Both the position numbers and the translations under genes were made by a program. A stretch of 64,000 nt of DNA from Lawsonibacter celer. Its GTDB lineage: Bacteria > Bacillota > Clostridia > Oscillospirales > Oscillospiraceae. Below are positions 51,273-57,380 of the stretch, piece after piece (position 1 is the first letter of the stretch; each line of letters starts with the position of its first letter). The notes under the pieces were generated by a model. It was not told the DNA's origin and ran no database searches. It worked only from the letters and a program-made list of their open reading frames with translations. The DNA is taken from positions 496,001-560,000 of the forward strand of contig NZ_JACOEA010000001.1 in assembly GCF_014281125.1 (NCBI RefSeq), written 5' to 3'.

Positions 51273-51313
51273 AAGTCAGTCCCAGCATTTTCAACCGCCG
51301 CAGGGACTGACTT
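51273..51313 (+). terminator. Terminator of the cobalamin operon
   Basis: An 11-bp stem AAGTCAGTCCC / GGGACTGACTT with a 19-base loop lies 25 bases past the last gene; the T-run is weak (CTTATT). Confidence 0.65.
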
Positions 51314-51370
51314 CTTATTGTCCACCCGGTCCAAATGGCCGGTGGCGCAGCAGCCGGGAATACAGGCAAA

Positions 51371-51404
51371 AAGAAAGACATCCGCGAAAGCGGATGTCTT
51401 TCTT
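51371..51404 (-). terminator. Terminator of the tRNA-Ser pair
   Basis: A 15-bp stem with a GAAA loop (stem core GACATCCGC / GCGGATGTC) lies just past the 3' end of tRNA-Ser(GCU) on the minus strand. The same module with a compensated base pair follows tRNA-Ser(GGA) at 53943. Confidence 0.88.
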
Positions 51405-51407
51405 TAT

Positions 51408-51498
51408 TGGCGGAGAAGGAGGGATTTGAACCCTCGCTGCGGTTTCCCACACTACTCCCTTAGCAGGGGAGCCCCTTCGGCCACTTGGGTACTTCTCC
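51408..51498 (-). tRNA. tRNA-Ser (GCU anticodon)
   Basis: The acceptor stem GGAGAAG / CTTCTCC, G discriminator and encoded CCA are present. The anticodon stem-loop is CTCCC-CTGCTAA-GGGAG, giving GCU. A long variable arm and T-loop TTCAAAT fit a class II serine tRNA. Confidence 0.95.
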
Positions 51499-51568
51499 AA
51501 GTCCAATTTTACAAGCGCTATTTACATTTTCTCTTGAAAGTCCTTTCTCAATGCTGTCGAAAAAGAAG

Positions 51569-51655
51569 TGGCGGAGAGAGTGGGATTCGAACCCACGGCT
51601 CTTTCGAGTCACCGGTTTTCAAGACCGGCTCCTTAAACCACTCGGACATCTCTCC
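51569..51655 (-). tRNA. tRNA-Ser (UGA anticodon)
   Basis: Acceptor GGAGAGA / TCTCTCC with encoded CCA; anticodon loop CTTGAAA inside CCGGT / ACCGG; T-loop TTCGAAT; long variable arm. It lies 70 bases upstream of tRNA-Ser(GCU) on the same strand and shares its promoter. Confidence 0.95.
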
Positions 51656-51685
51656 ACGTCCGACCTTCAATCAAATGCAAAAGAG

Positions 51686-51714
51686 ATAATACCATACCCC
51701 ATATAATTTGTCAA
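51686..51714 (-). promoter_or_regulatory. Promoter of the tRNA-Ser pair
   Basis: TTGACA (51709-51714), 17 bases and TATTAT (51686-51691) on the minus strand, 30 bases before tRNA-Ser(UGA). Confidence 0.85.
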
Positions 51715-51740
51715 TAAAAAACCGTGATTTTCATAAAATC

Positions 51741-51762
51741 GCCGGGGCCCGAAGGCCCCGGC
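51741..51762 (-). terminator. Terminator of the first cell-wall hydrolase
   Basis: The GC-rich stem GCCGGGGCC / GGCCCCGGC with loop CGAA is followed on the minus strand by GATTTTATG. It lies 15 bases past the stop at 51777. Confidence 0.75.
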
Positions 51763-51776
51763 TCCTTTTATGCAGC

Positions 51777-52592
51777 TTAGGCAAAGAATGCGTGGGCGCC
51801 AATTGTCGCCACATAGGGGCGATTGCGGGACGCCCAACTACGCGGGGCGGACGTGGGGTTTACAAAATAGAGGCTCTCCCCTGCTGTATTTGCCCCTTCC
51901 AGGCAGAGCTTGGCGGCAATCACACTGCTCTCATTGGGTGTGCGATTAATGGTACCGGTCATCGCCGGCGTAAACTGATTGCGCTGGAATACAACTCCAT
52001 AAACAGTATTCGGGAAGCGTGGATCGTTCACGCGGTTGAGCACTACATTGCCTACTGCGATTTTTCCCTCCATAGGCTGGTTTCCGCTCTCAGCGTAGAT
52101 GATGTGCGAGAGCCAATACAGATCTTCGCTGGGATAAAAGGCGTCACCAGACTGAATCGCGGTACCGCTGCCCACCACTAGGATACGGGAACTTGCGGCA
52201 TCCCACTCTACCGTTGCGCCCAAGGCCTGACCCAGTACCCGGATAGGGACAAGGATATTTCCATCCACGATACGCACTCCATCTTCCAGGTACAAATAGC
52301 GGCCATTCACCTCCATATAGCAGGTGTTCAGCCAGATCTTCATGCTCAGGCCTTCCGCCGTTACCAGGGCATGGCCGTTCTCCCAGACAGCCGTAGCTTC
52401 CGGATAGAGCATCAGCACTACCGGCAGATAACTGACATAGGTGGTGCGCTCCTCTATCAGCACATCAGCGGTAGGAGCAAGAGCGGTCTCATTGACCAGA
52501 ATTGACACGCCGCTCTCAGCGGCAAAAGCCTGGCCGCCCAACACGATACAAAGGGCCAGACAAAGGACCGCGCAAAGGGCTCGTTTCTTCAT
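51777..52592 (-). CDS. SleB-type cell-wall hydrolase with copper-amine-oxidase-like N-terminal domain (271 aa)
   Basis: A signal peptide (1-24) precedes a copper-amine-oxidase N-terminal-like domain (about 28-145: NGRYLYLEDGVRIVDGNILV, PIRVLGQALGATVEWD), used in Firmicutes as a wall-associated module. The C-terminal Hydrolase_2 (SleB) domain spans about 150-271: LYWLSHIIYAESGNQPMEGK with the catalytic Glu, IAVGNVVLNRVNDPRFPNTV, and FVNPTSAPRSW. SleB enzymes cut spore cortex or wall peptidoglycan. A close paralogue is at 52851. The promoter holds a WalR-type box. Confidence 0.9.
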   Translation of the reverse strand: MKKRALCAVLCLALCIVLGGQAFAAESGVSILVNETALAPTADVLIEERTTYVSYLPVVLMLYPEATAVWENGHALVTAEGLSMKIWLNTCYMEVNGRYLYLEDGVRIVDGNILVPIRVLGQALGATVEWDAASSRILVVGSGTAIQSGDAFYPSEDLYWLSHIIYAESGNQPMEGKIAVGNVVLNRVNDPRFPNTVYGVVFQRNQFTPAMTGTINRTPNESSVIAAKLCLEGANTAGESLYFVNPTSAPRSWASRNRPYVATIGAHAFFA

Positions 52593-52640
52593 GATGAAGG
52601 ATTCCTCCTGTTACATTCTGTTACTTGTTGTTCACTGAAT

Positions 52641-52678
52641 TGTAACCATATTGTAACCAATAAATGCCGCCCTGTCAA
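52641..52678 (-). promoter_or_regulatory. Promoter with WalR-type box, first hydrolase
   Basis: On the minus strand TTGACA (52673-52678), 17 bases and TACAAT (52650-52655). On the plus strand the same stretch reads TGTAAC-N5-TGTAAC (52641-52646, 52652-52657), a perfect match to the WalR (YycF) consensus. The box overlaps the -10, which suggests repression. Confidence 0.8.
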
Positions 52679-52796
52679 TAGAAAGTTTTGTCGACAGCCC
52701 CAAACCGTTGCAGCGCAGCGGATTGAGAAACATTTGTTTTTGTAACCTTTTATCAAAAAGTATCTTTTTATCCGTAATTTCACCAAAAAACAGGAA

Positions 52797-52843
52797 CAAA
52801 AAAGCACGCTGGACCGGGCCTTTTCAGCCCGCAGTCCAGCGTG
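52797..52843 (-). terminator. Terminator of the second cell-wall hydrolase
   Basis: A ten-bp outer stem CACGCTGGAC / GTCCAGCGTG encloses a smaller CGGGC / GCCCG stem, and the minus strand continues TTTTTTG. It lies eight bases past the stop at 52851. Confidence 0.88.
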
Positions 52844-52850
52844 TGGTGTT

Positions 52851-53627
52851 TTACCGATAAAACAGGTGAGATCCGATTGTCATCACATAAGTACGATTCT
52901 GCATGGTCCAGTGGTTGTCGGTCAGCGTAGGTGCCAGAAAGTAGAGGCTGCCTTTTGCAAGGTTAACCCCTTCCATACAGAGCTTTGCGGCAATTACGCT
53001 TTCTGCCGTAGGCTCGTGATAAACGGTCCCATTTCGCACCGGCTCAAACTGGCCGCCCCAGCGGTCGTCAAATATCACGCCATAAACAGTATTGGGGAAA
53101 TCAGAAGAGTCCACCCGGTTCAGGACCACGCCGCCCACAGCCAGCTTCCCTAGGAAAGGCTCTCCCTTGCTCTCAGCGGAAATAATACGGGAAAGCCAAT
53201 AGAGAATCTGGCTGTCATAATAAGATTCCCCCGAAACAAATTGACCTGTATTCCCGGTAACCGTGACCGCCCCAGTTGCGGCATCCCAGTGTACGGAGGC
53301 CCCCAGGGCTTCTGCCAGCACCCGCACCGGAACCAGTGTGACTCCATTTTCCAGCCGCACTCCATAGGGAACCGAAAGTACACGACCGTTGGCTTCTATG
53401 TAGATCGAACCGGGCTTGGCCGTCAATTCAAGCTGCGAGGTGTTCACAGCCGCCTGGCCAAATTCCCACCTCACCCATGCATCCGGGACAAGCTGCTCTG
53501 TCACCGCCCGCAGGGACACATAGGTTGTATTGTTATAGAGCTGATATTGAGATGCATCCAGCTGTGTTCCATCCACGGTAAGGACAGATGCCAAGGACTG
53601 AGAGGTCAGCAGGCCCAGACAGGTCAA
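52851..53627 (-). CDS. Second SleB-type cell-wall hydrolase, with an apparent ATC start (258 aa)
   Basis: Domain plan matches the gene at 51777: a copper-amine-oxidase-like N-terminal part (LRAVTEQLVPDAWVRWEFGQ, VPVRVLAEALGASVHWDA) and a Hydrolase_2 domain (LYWLSRIISAESKGEPFLGK, VGGVVLNRVDSSDFPNTVYG). The first standard start is a TTG at 53627, which would cut the signal peptide short. An ATC at 53649-53651 would give (M)KRFVICLLTCLGLLTSQSLA, a full signal peptide, and has AGGAGG nine bases upstream. So the gene either uses a rare ATC start or has suffered a G-to-C change in ATG. The promoter carries the same WalR-type box as its paralogue. Confidence 0.85.
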   Translation of the reverse strand: MTCLGLLTSQSLASVLTVDGTQLDASQYQLYNNTTYVSLRAVTEQLVPDAWVRWEFGQAAVNTSQLELTAKPGSIYIEANGRVLSVPYGVRLENGVTLVPVRVLAEALGASVHWDAATGAVTVTGNTGQFVSGESYYDSQILYWLSRIISAESKGEPFLGKLAVGGVVLNRVDSSDFPNTVYGVIFDDRWGGQFEPVRNGTVYHEPTAESVIAAKLCMEGVNLAKGSLYFLAPTLTDNHWTMQNRTYVMTIGSHLFYR

Positions 53628-53676
53628 AAGACAAATTACAAACCTTTTGATTTCTCGTCACCTCCTTCCCACTTTT

Positions 53677-53714
53677 TGTAACCGAATTGTAACTCTTTCT
53701 CTTTGCTGTGACAA
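53677..53714 (-). promoter_or_regulatory. Promoter with WalR-type box, second hydrolase
   Basis: On the minus strand TTGTCA (53709-53714), 17 bases and TACAAT (53686-53691). The plus strand reads TGTAAC-N5-TGTAAC (53677-53682, 53688-53693), placed on the -10 exactly as in the paralogue's promoter. Confidence 0.8.
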
Positions 53715-53777
53715 GCTGTAATATTTTCCGTCTTTTTCTGTTTCATCAGGCTTTTTCGTTTTTTTCGTATTTTCCTC

Positions 53778-53805
53778 TTGACGTGCGGCAAAAAACTGGT
53801 ATAAT
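53778..53805 (+). promoter_or_regulatory. Promoter of tRNA-Ser(GGA)
   Basis: TTGACG (53778-53783), 16 bases and TATAAT (53800-53805), 46 bases before the tRNA. Confidence 0.85.
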
Positions 53806-53851
53806 AAAACGCGTCGCTTGTGCAAGGACCATGGATGGGACAATCTTATAT

Positions 53852-53942
53852 GGAGTAGTATCGAAGTGGTCATAACGAGCACGACTGGAAATCGTGTAGC
53901 CGTTAACGCGGCTCGAGAGTTCGAATCTCTCCTACTCCGCCA
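53852..53942 (+). tRNA. tRNA-Ser (GGA anticodon)
   Basis: Acceptor GGAGTAG / CTACTCC with encoded CCA; anticodon stem-loop CACGA-CTGGAAA-TCGTG gives GGA; T-loop TTCGAAT; long variable arm. It is the third serine tRNA within 2.6 kb, on the opposite strand to the other two. Confidence 0.95.
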
Positions 53943-53980
53943 AAAAGAAAGACATCTGCGAAAGCAGATGTCTTTCTTTT
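53943..53980 (+). terminator. Terminator of tRNA-Ser(GGA)
   Basis: A 17-bp stem with GAAA loop (core GACATCTGC / GCAGATGTC) starts at the base after CCA and ends in CTTTTT. It differs from the terminator at 51371 by one compensated base pair. Confidence 0.92.
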
Positions 53981-53997
53981 TGAGTTCCGATGCCAAA

Positions 53998-54022
53998 GGC
54001 GGCTCCCTGAACGAGAGCCGCC
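53998..54022 (-). terminator. Probable terminator of the AIM24-family gene
   Basis: Stem GGCGGCTC / GAGCCGCC with a nine-base loop lies 23 bases past the stop; only a short T-run follows on the minus strand. Confidence 0.55.
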
Positions 54023-54045
54023 TCTTTCCCGGGGTTTGTCGCTTC

Positions 54046-54723
54046 TCAGTTTCCCGTGGAAATAAAAGGCGCTACCGCAGCCGCTACCCCACTGACCGGC
54101 ATGGTCTGCAGTACAATTCGCCCGGGCCCGGTAACAACCGTATTGAAAACACCCTCGCCTCCGAACAGGACATTTTTCACCCCTTTTACTGCCTGAATGT
54201 CGATGGAGCAAGATGTGTCCACCATAGCCAGGTTGCCTGTGTCCACAATCATCCTCTGCCCTGCCTGGAGCTCATACTCTACGGCGGATCCATCAATCTC
54301 CAGGAATGCGATCCCGTGACCGGAAAGCTTCTGCATAATGAATCCCTCGCCGCCAAAAAAGCCGGCGCCCAGTTTTTTCTGGAAAAAGACGGAGAGGGTC
54401 ACGCCGGTTTCGGAGGCCAAAAAGCTGCTTTTCTGAACGACAACCGGTCGGTCCGGTGTAATCTCTACCGCCCGGATTGATCCCGGGAAGCTGGACGCAA
54501 AGGCAATCATCCCTTCCCCCTCCCGTGCCGTATAAGTATTCTGGAATATAGATTCGCCGGAGAACATACGACCAAAGGCCTTTCCCACGCCTCCCGCTCC
54601 TGTCTGCATCTGCATATTGGGCGTCATCCAGACCATGGAGCCCTTTTCTGTAATCATGGATTCGTCTTTCTCCAGGTTGCACACGACCACCGGCATGGGT
54701 TCCCCCAAGATCTCATATTTCAC
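54046..54723 (-). CDS. AIM24/TIGR00266-family protein (225 aa)
   Basis: This conserved beta-sandwich family of unknown biochemical role is seen in ESMITEKGSMVWMTPNMQMQ, AFGRMFSGESIFQNTYTARE, SSFPGSIRAVEIT and KKLGAGFFGGEGFIMQKLSG. No signal peptide or membrane helix is present. It starts at a GTG (54723) with GGAGGG seven bases upstream. The mitochondrial relative AIM24 affects inner-membrane organisation, but bacterial function is not established. Confidence 0.9.
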   Translation of the reverse strand: MKYEILGEPMPVVVCNLEKDESMITEKGSMVWMTPNMQMQTGAGGVGKAFGRMFSGESIFQNTYTAREGEGMIAFASSFPGSIRAVEITPDRPVVVQKSSFLASETGVTLSVFFQKKLGAGFFGGEGFIMQKLSGHGIAFLEIDGSAVEYELQAGQRMIVDTGNLAMVDTSCSIDIQAVKGVKNVLFGGEGVFNTVVTGPGRIVLQTMPVSGVAAAVAPFISTGN

Positions 54724-54875
54724 TGCTGTTCCCTCCTATTTCATTTGGGTTGACTCAGCCTGCAGATTCAGTATAATACGCTTTTCGAAGGACTGCAAGC
54801 TGACGATTCCATTCTTTACAATATCTTTCCCTTTGTGTTAATATGTGAAAAGATCAAAAAAAGGAGCGGATCCAC

Positions 54876-55457
54876 ATGCAAATGAACCGCGAGCAGGCCT
54901 GGGTGCTGCTCAGAGAGTACAACAAAGAGCCCTTTCATCTTCGCCATGCATTAACCCTGGAAGCCGTAATGCGCTGGTATGCCAATGAGCTGGGCTACAG
55001 TGACCAGGCAGATTTCTGGGCCCAGGCGGGTCTGCTGCACGACATTGACTTTGAACAGTTTCCGGAGGAACACTGTGTCAAGGCCCGTAAGCTTCTGGAG
55101 GCGCGGGACATTGATCCCGCTTTGATCCACGCCATCGCCTGCCACGGCTGGGGTCTGACCGGCACAACGGATCAGCCGGAACATCAGATGGAAAAGGTGC
55201 TCTTTGCCGTAGATGAGTTGACCGGGCTGATTGGAGCCGCCGCCCTGATGCGCCCCTCCAAGAGCGTACAGGACATGGAATTATCCAGCCTGAAAAAGAA
55301 ATATAAGGATAAAAAATTTGCCGCTGGCTGCTCCCGTGACGTAATTGCACGCGGCGCGGAGCAGCTGGGATGGGAGCTGTCCGATCTGTTGGACCGCACC
55401 CTCCAGGCCATGAAGGCCGCTGAGGCCGAGATCGAAGAAAAATGCGCCGCCCTGTAG
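54876..55457 (+). CDS. HD-domain metal-dependent phosphohydrolase (193 aa)
   Basis: The HD residues are present: RHALTLEAVMRWYANELG supplies the first His and AGLLHDIDFEQFPEEH the HD pair, then IACHGW and FAVDELTGLIGAA the later metal ligands. The layout matches small HDIG hydrolases of nucleotides or phosphoesters found widely in Clostridia. There is no membrane segment. AAAGGAGC lies upstream of the ATG. Substrate is unknown. Its final codons lie in the terminator at 55438. Confidence 0.85.
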   Translation: MQMNREQAWVLLREYNKEPFHLRHALTLEAVMRWYANELGYSDQADFWAQAGLLHDIDFEQFPEEHCVKARKLLEARDIDPALIHAIACHGWGLTGTTDQPEHQMEKVLFAVDELTGLIGAAALMRPSKSVQDMELSSLKKKYKDKKFAAGCSRDVIARGAEQLGWELSDLLDRTLQAMKAAEAEIEEKCAAL

Positions 55458-55471
55458 GGCGGCGCATTTTT
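55438..55471. terminator. Bidirectional terminator between the HD gene and the Na/Pi symporter
   Basis: A 15-bp stem AAAAATGCGCCGCCC / GGGCGGCGCATTTTT with loop TGTA overlaps the last codons and stop of the HD gene. Confidence 0.9.
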
Positions 55472-55487
55472 TATAGGTCACTTTATT

Positions 55488-57128
55488 TTATAAATCGCTT
55501 GTATTGATAGTTGCCTGTTCCTCTGCAATATTTAGAGCATGGTCGCCGATCCGTTCAAAATCTGTGAGCAATTCCGAAAAGATGATACAGGCCTCGTCAG
55601 AACACGTGCCGCTCTTCATTCTCTGAAGCTGGTTGCGACGGTATTCCTCCGTCATGTCATCCATTCGCTGTTCCAGAGCGGCCACTTTGCGGAGCAAATC
55701 TTTGGGGTCATGTTCCTTTTCCAAGGTATCCATCACATTTTGACAGACTTGTCCCATCTCAACAATCTCTGCCCGCGCCTCTTCTGAGAAGTGAATCTTC
55801 TTTTTCTCCAGCATGGCGGAATATTCGCAGATATTAAACGCATGGTCACCGATTCGCTCAATATTTCCTGTAATTTTGAAATAAGCACTCACCAGAGCAG
55901 AATCTCTCTCATTCGTCTCGTGGACCATCACTTTGGAGATATATTGCGAGATTTCCTTGTTCAGATAATCCAGGTACTCCTCTGTCTCTTCCGCTTTCTC
56001 CAGCAGCTTGGGATCTCGGTCCAGCACAGACCGAAAAGCCATGCTGATATTATCCTGGGCCATGGTCAGCATCCGCCCCAGTTCTTGGCGCAGCTGATTG
56101 AGATACATGGCAGAGTAGCCAATCGGATGCTCCTGCTTGGTATGTGTAGGCAGTGCCGTAAGATAGGCCAGGTGCATTCCCTCCTGAGCGTCAGAGGGGC
56201 GCTCAGGCAGGACCCTCATGGCCAGCTTTACCAGCTGTCCGCCAAAGGGCAGCAACAACAATGTGGTCACAACATTAAACAGGGTATGCATATTGGCAAT
56301 CTGTGCCGCAGGGTTGGTCGGGGTCAGGCCCGCCACAAAGTCGGTCAGTGGGGTTGTCATACAAACGACGGTAAACAGAATTGTACCCAAAACATTGAAC
56401 ATCAGGTGGATAATCGTGGTCCGTTTTGCATTGCGGCTGGTCCCGATGGAGGCCAGTACCGCTGTGACACAGGTGCCGATATTTTGTCCGAAGAGAACGT
56501 ACACCGCGCTACCCAGCCCAATGACACCGCTGCCTGCCAAGGCCTGCAAAATGCCCACAGAGGCAGAAGAGGACTGAATAATGGCGGTAAAGATCAGGCC
56601 CACCAGAATTCCAACCAAGGGATTGGAAAAAGTGGTCACAAGGTCGACAAAGGCCGGAGAATCCCGCAGGGGTTCCATCGCGGCCCCCATCATATCCATA
56701 CCAATAAAGAGTACGCCCAGTCCAGCCAGGATGCTGCCGATATGTCTTACCTGCGGCTTCTTTACAAACACCACCATGGCTACGCCCACAAAGGCGAACA
56801 GCGGCGCCAGTGCGCCCACATCCAGGGCAATGAGCTGTCCGGTAATCGTGGTGCCGATATTGGCGCCCATAATGATCCAGACCGCCTGCTGCAGCGTCAT
56901 CAGACCCGAGTTGACAAATCCCACCACCATCACTGTTGTGGCAGAAGAAGATTGGATCACAGTTGTAATGACGGCGCCGACCAAAACGCCCAAAATGCGA
57001 TTCGAGGTCAGCCTTTCCAAAATGCTCTTCATGCGGTTTCCCGCAGCTGCTTCCAACCCAGAGCTCATCATCTGCATTCCGTACAGAAAAAGTGCCAATC
57101 CCCCTAAAAGGCCTAACAGCGTGGGCAT
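55488..57128 (-). CDS. Na+/phosphate symporter family protein with PhoU domain
   Basis: The N-terminal half (about 1-300) has two Na/Pi-cotransporter repeats, each with the QSSSA motif (VITTVIQSSSATTVMVVGFV and LIFTAIIQSSSASVGILQAL) and GANIGTTITG / GQNIGTCVTA pairs. The C-terminal half (about 340-545) is a PhoU-like helical bundle (ISQYISKVMVHETNERDSAL, NIERIGDHAFNICEY, FERIGDHALNIAEEQ). Such proteins import phosphate with sodium. The ATG at 57128 (MPTLLGLLGG) has GGAGG eight bases upstream; a further ATG at 57143 has weak context. Length is 546 aa. Confidence 0.93.
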   Translation of the reverse strand: MPTLLGLLGGLALFLYGMQMMSSGLEAAAGNRMKSILERLTSNRILGVLVGAVITTVIQSSSATTVMVVGFVNSGLMTLQQAVWIIMGANIGTTITGQLIALDVGALAPLFAFVGVAMVVFVKKPQVRHIGSILAGLGVLFIGMDMMGAAMEPLRDSPAFVDLVTTFSNPLVGILVGLIFTAIIQSSSASVGILQALAGSGVIGLGSAVYVLFGQNIGTCVTAVLASIGTSRNAKRTTIIHLMFNVLGTILFTVVCMTTPLTDFVAGLTPTNPAAQIANMHTLFNVVTTLLLLPFGGQLVKLAMRVLPERPSDAQEGMHLAYLTALPTHTKQEHPIGYSAMYLNQLRQELGRMLTMAQDNISMAFRSVLDRDPKLLEKAEETEEYLDYLNKEISQYISKVMVHETNERDSALVSAYFKITGNIERIGDHAFNICEYSAMLEKKKIHFSEEARAEIVEMGQVCQNVMDTLEKEHDPKDLLRKVAALEQRMDDMTEEYRRNQLQRMKSGTCSDEACIIFSELLTDFERIGDHALNIAEEQATINTSDL

Positions 57129-57181
57129 AGCCTCGTCCTCCATTTACTTTTTTCTCTCTCATTTTTACACACTCCTGGTGT

Positions 57182-57210
57182 AGTATATAAAATGTAAAGT
57201 GCTTCGTCAA
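57182..57210 (-). promoter_or_regulatory. Promoter of the Na/Pi symporter gene
   Basis: TTGACG (57205-57210), 17 bases and TATACT (57182-57187) on the minus strand. Confidence 0.75.
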
Positions 57211-57288
57211 CGAACTTTACAGAATCTTTACACAGCCTTCTCCCCCTTCCTTAATGAAAGTTTAATCCAGCTATTTCGTCTCAATTCA

Positions 57289-57317
57289 TTGCAAGTGGTC
57301 CGGAATTCGGTTATACT
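57289..57317 (+). promoter_or_regulatory. Promoter of the 590-aa membrane protein gene
   Basis: TTGCAA (57289-57294), 17 bases and TATACT (57312-57317), about 60 bases before the start. Confidence 0.78.
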
Positions 57318-57380
57318 ATCCTTGTTCCTTGTTGATTGTCCGCCTGTCGATCTGTCTAATTGTATTGAGGAGAATGAAAG

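Noticed and set aside
52589..52807. 72-codon minus-strand ORF between the two hydrolases
   Set aside because: It spans the WalR-box promoter and the terminator of the neighbouring gene and its composition is not protein-like.
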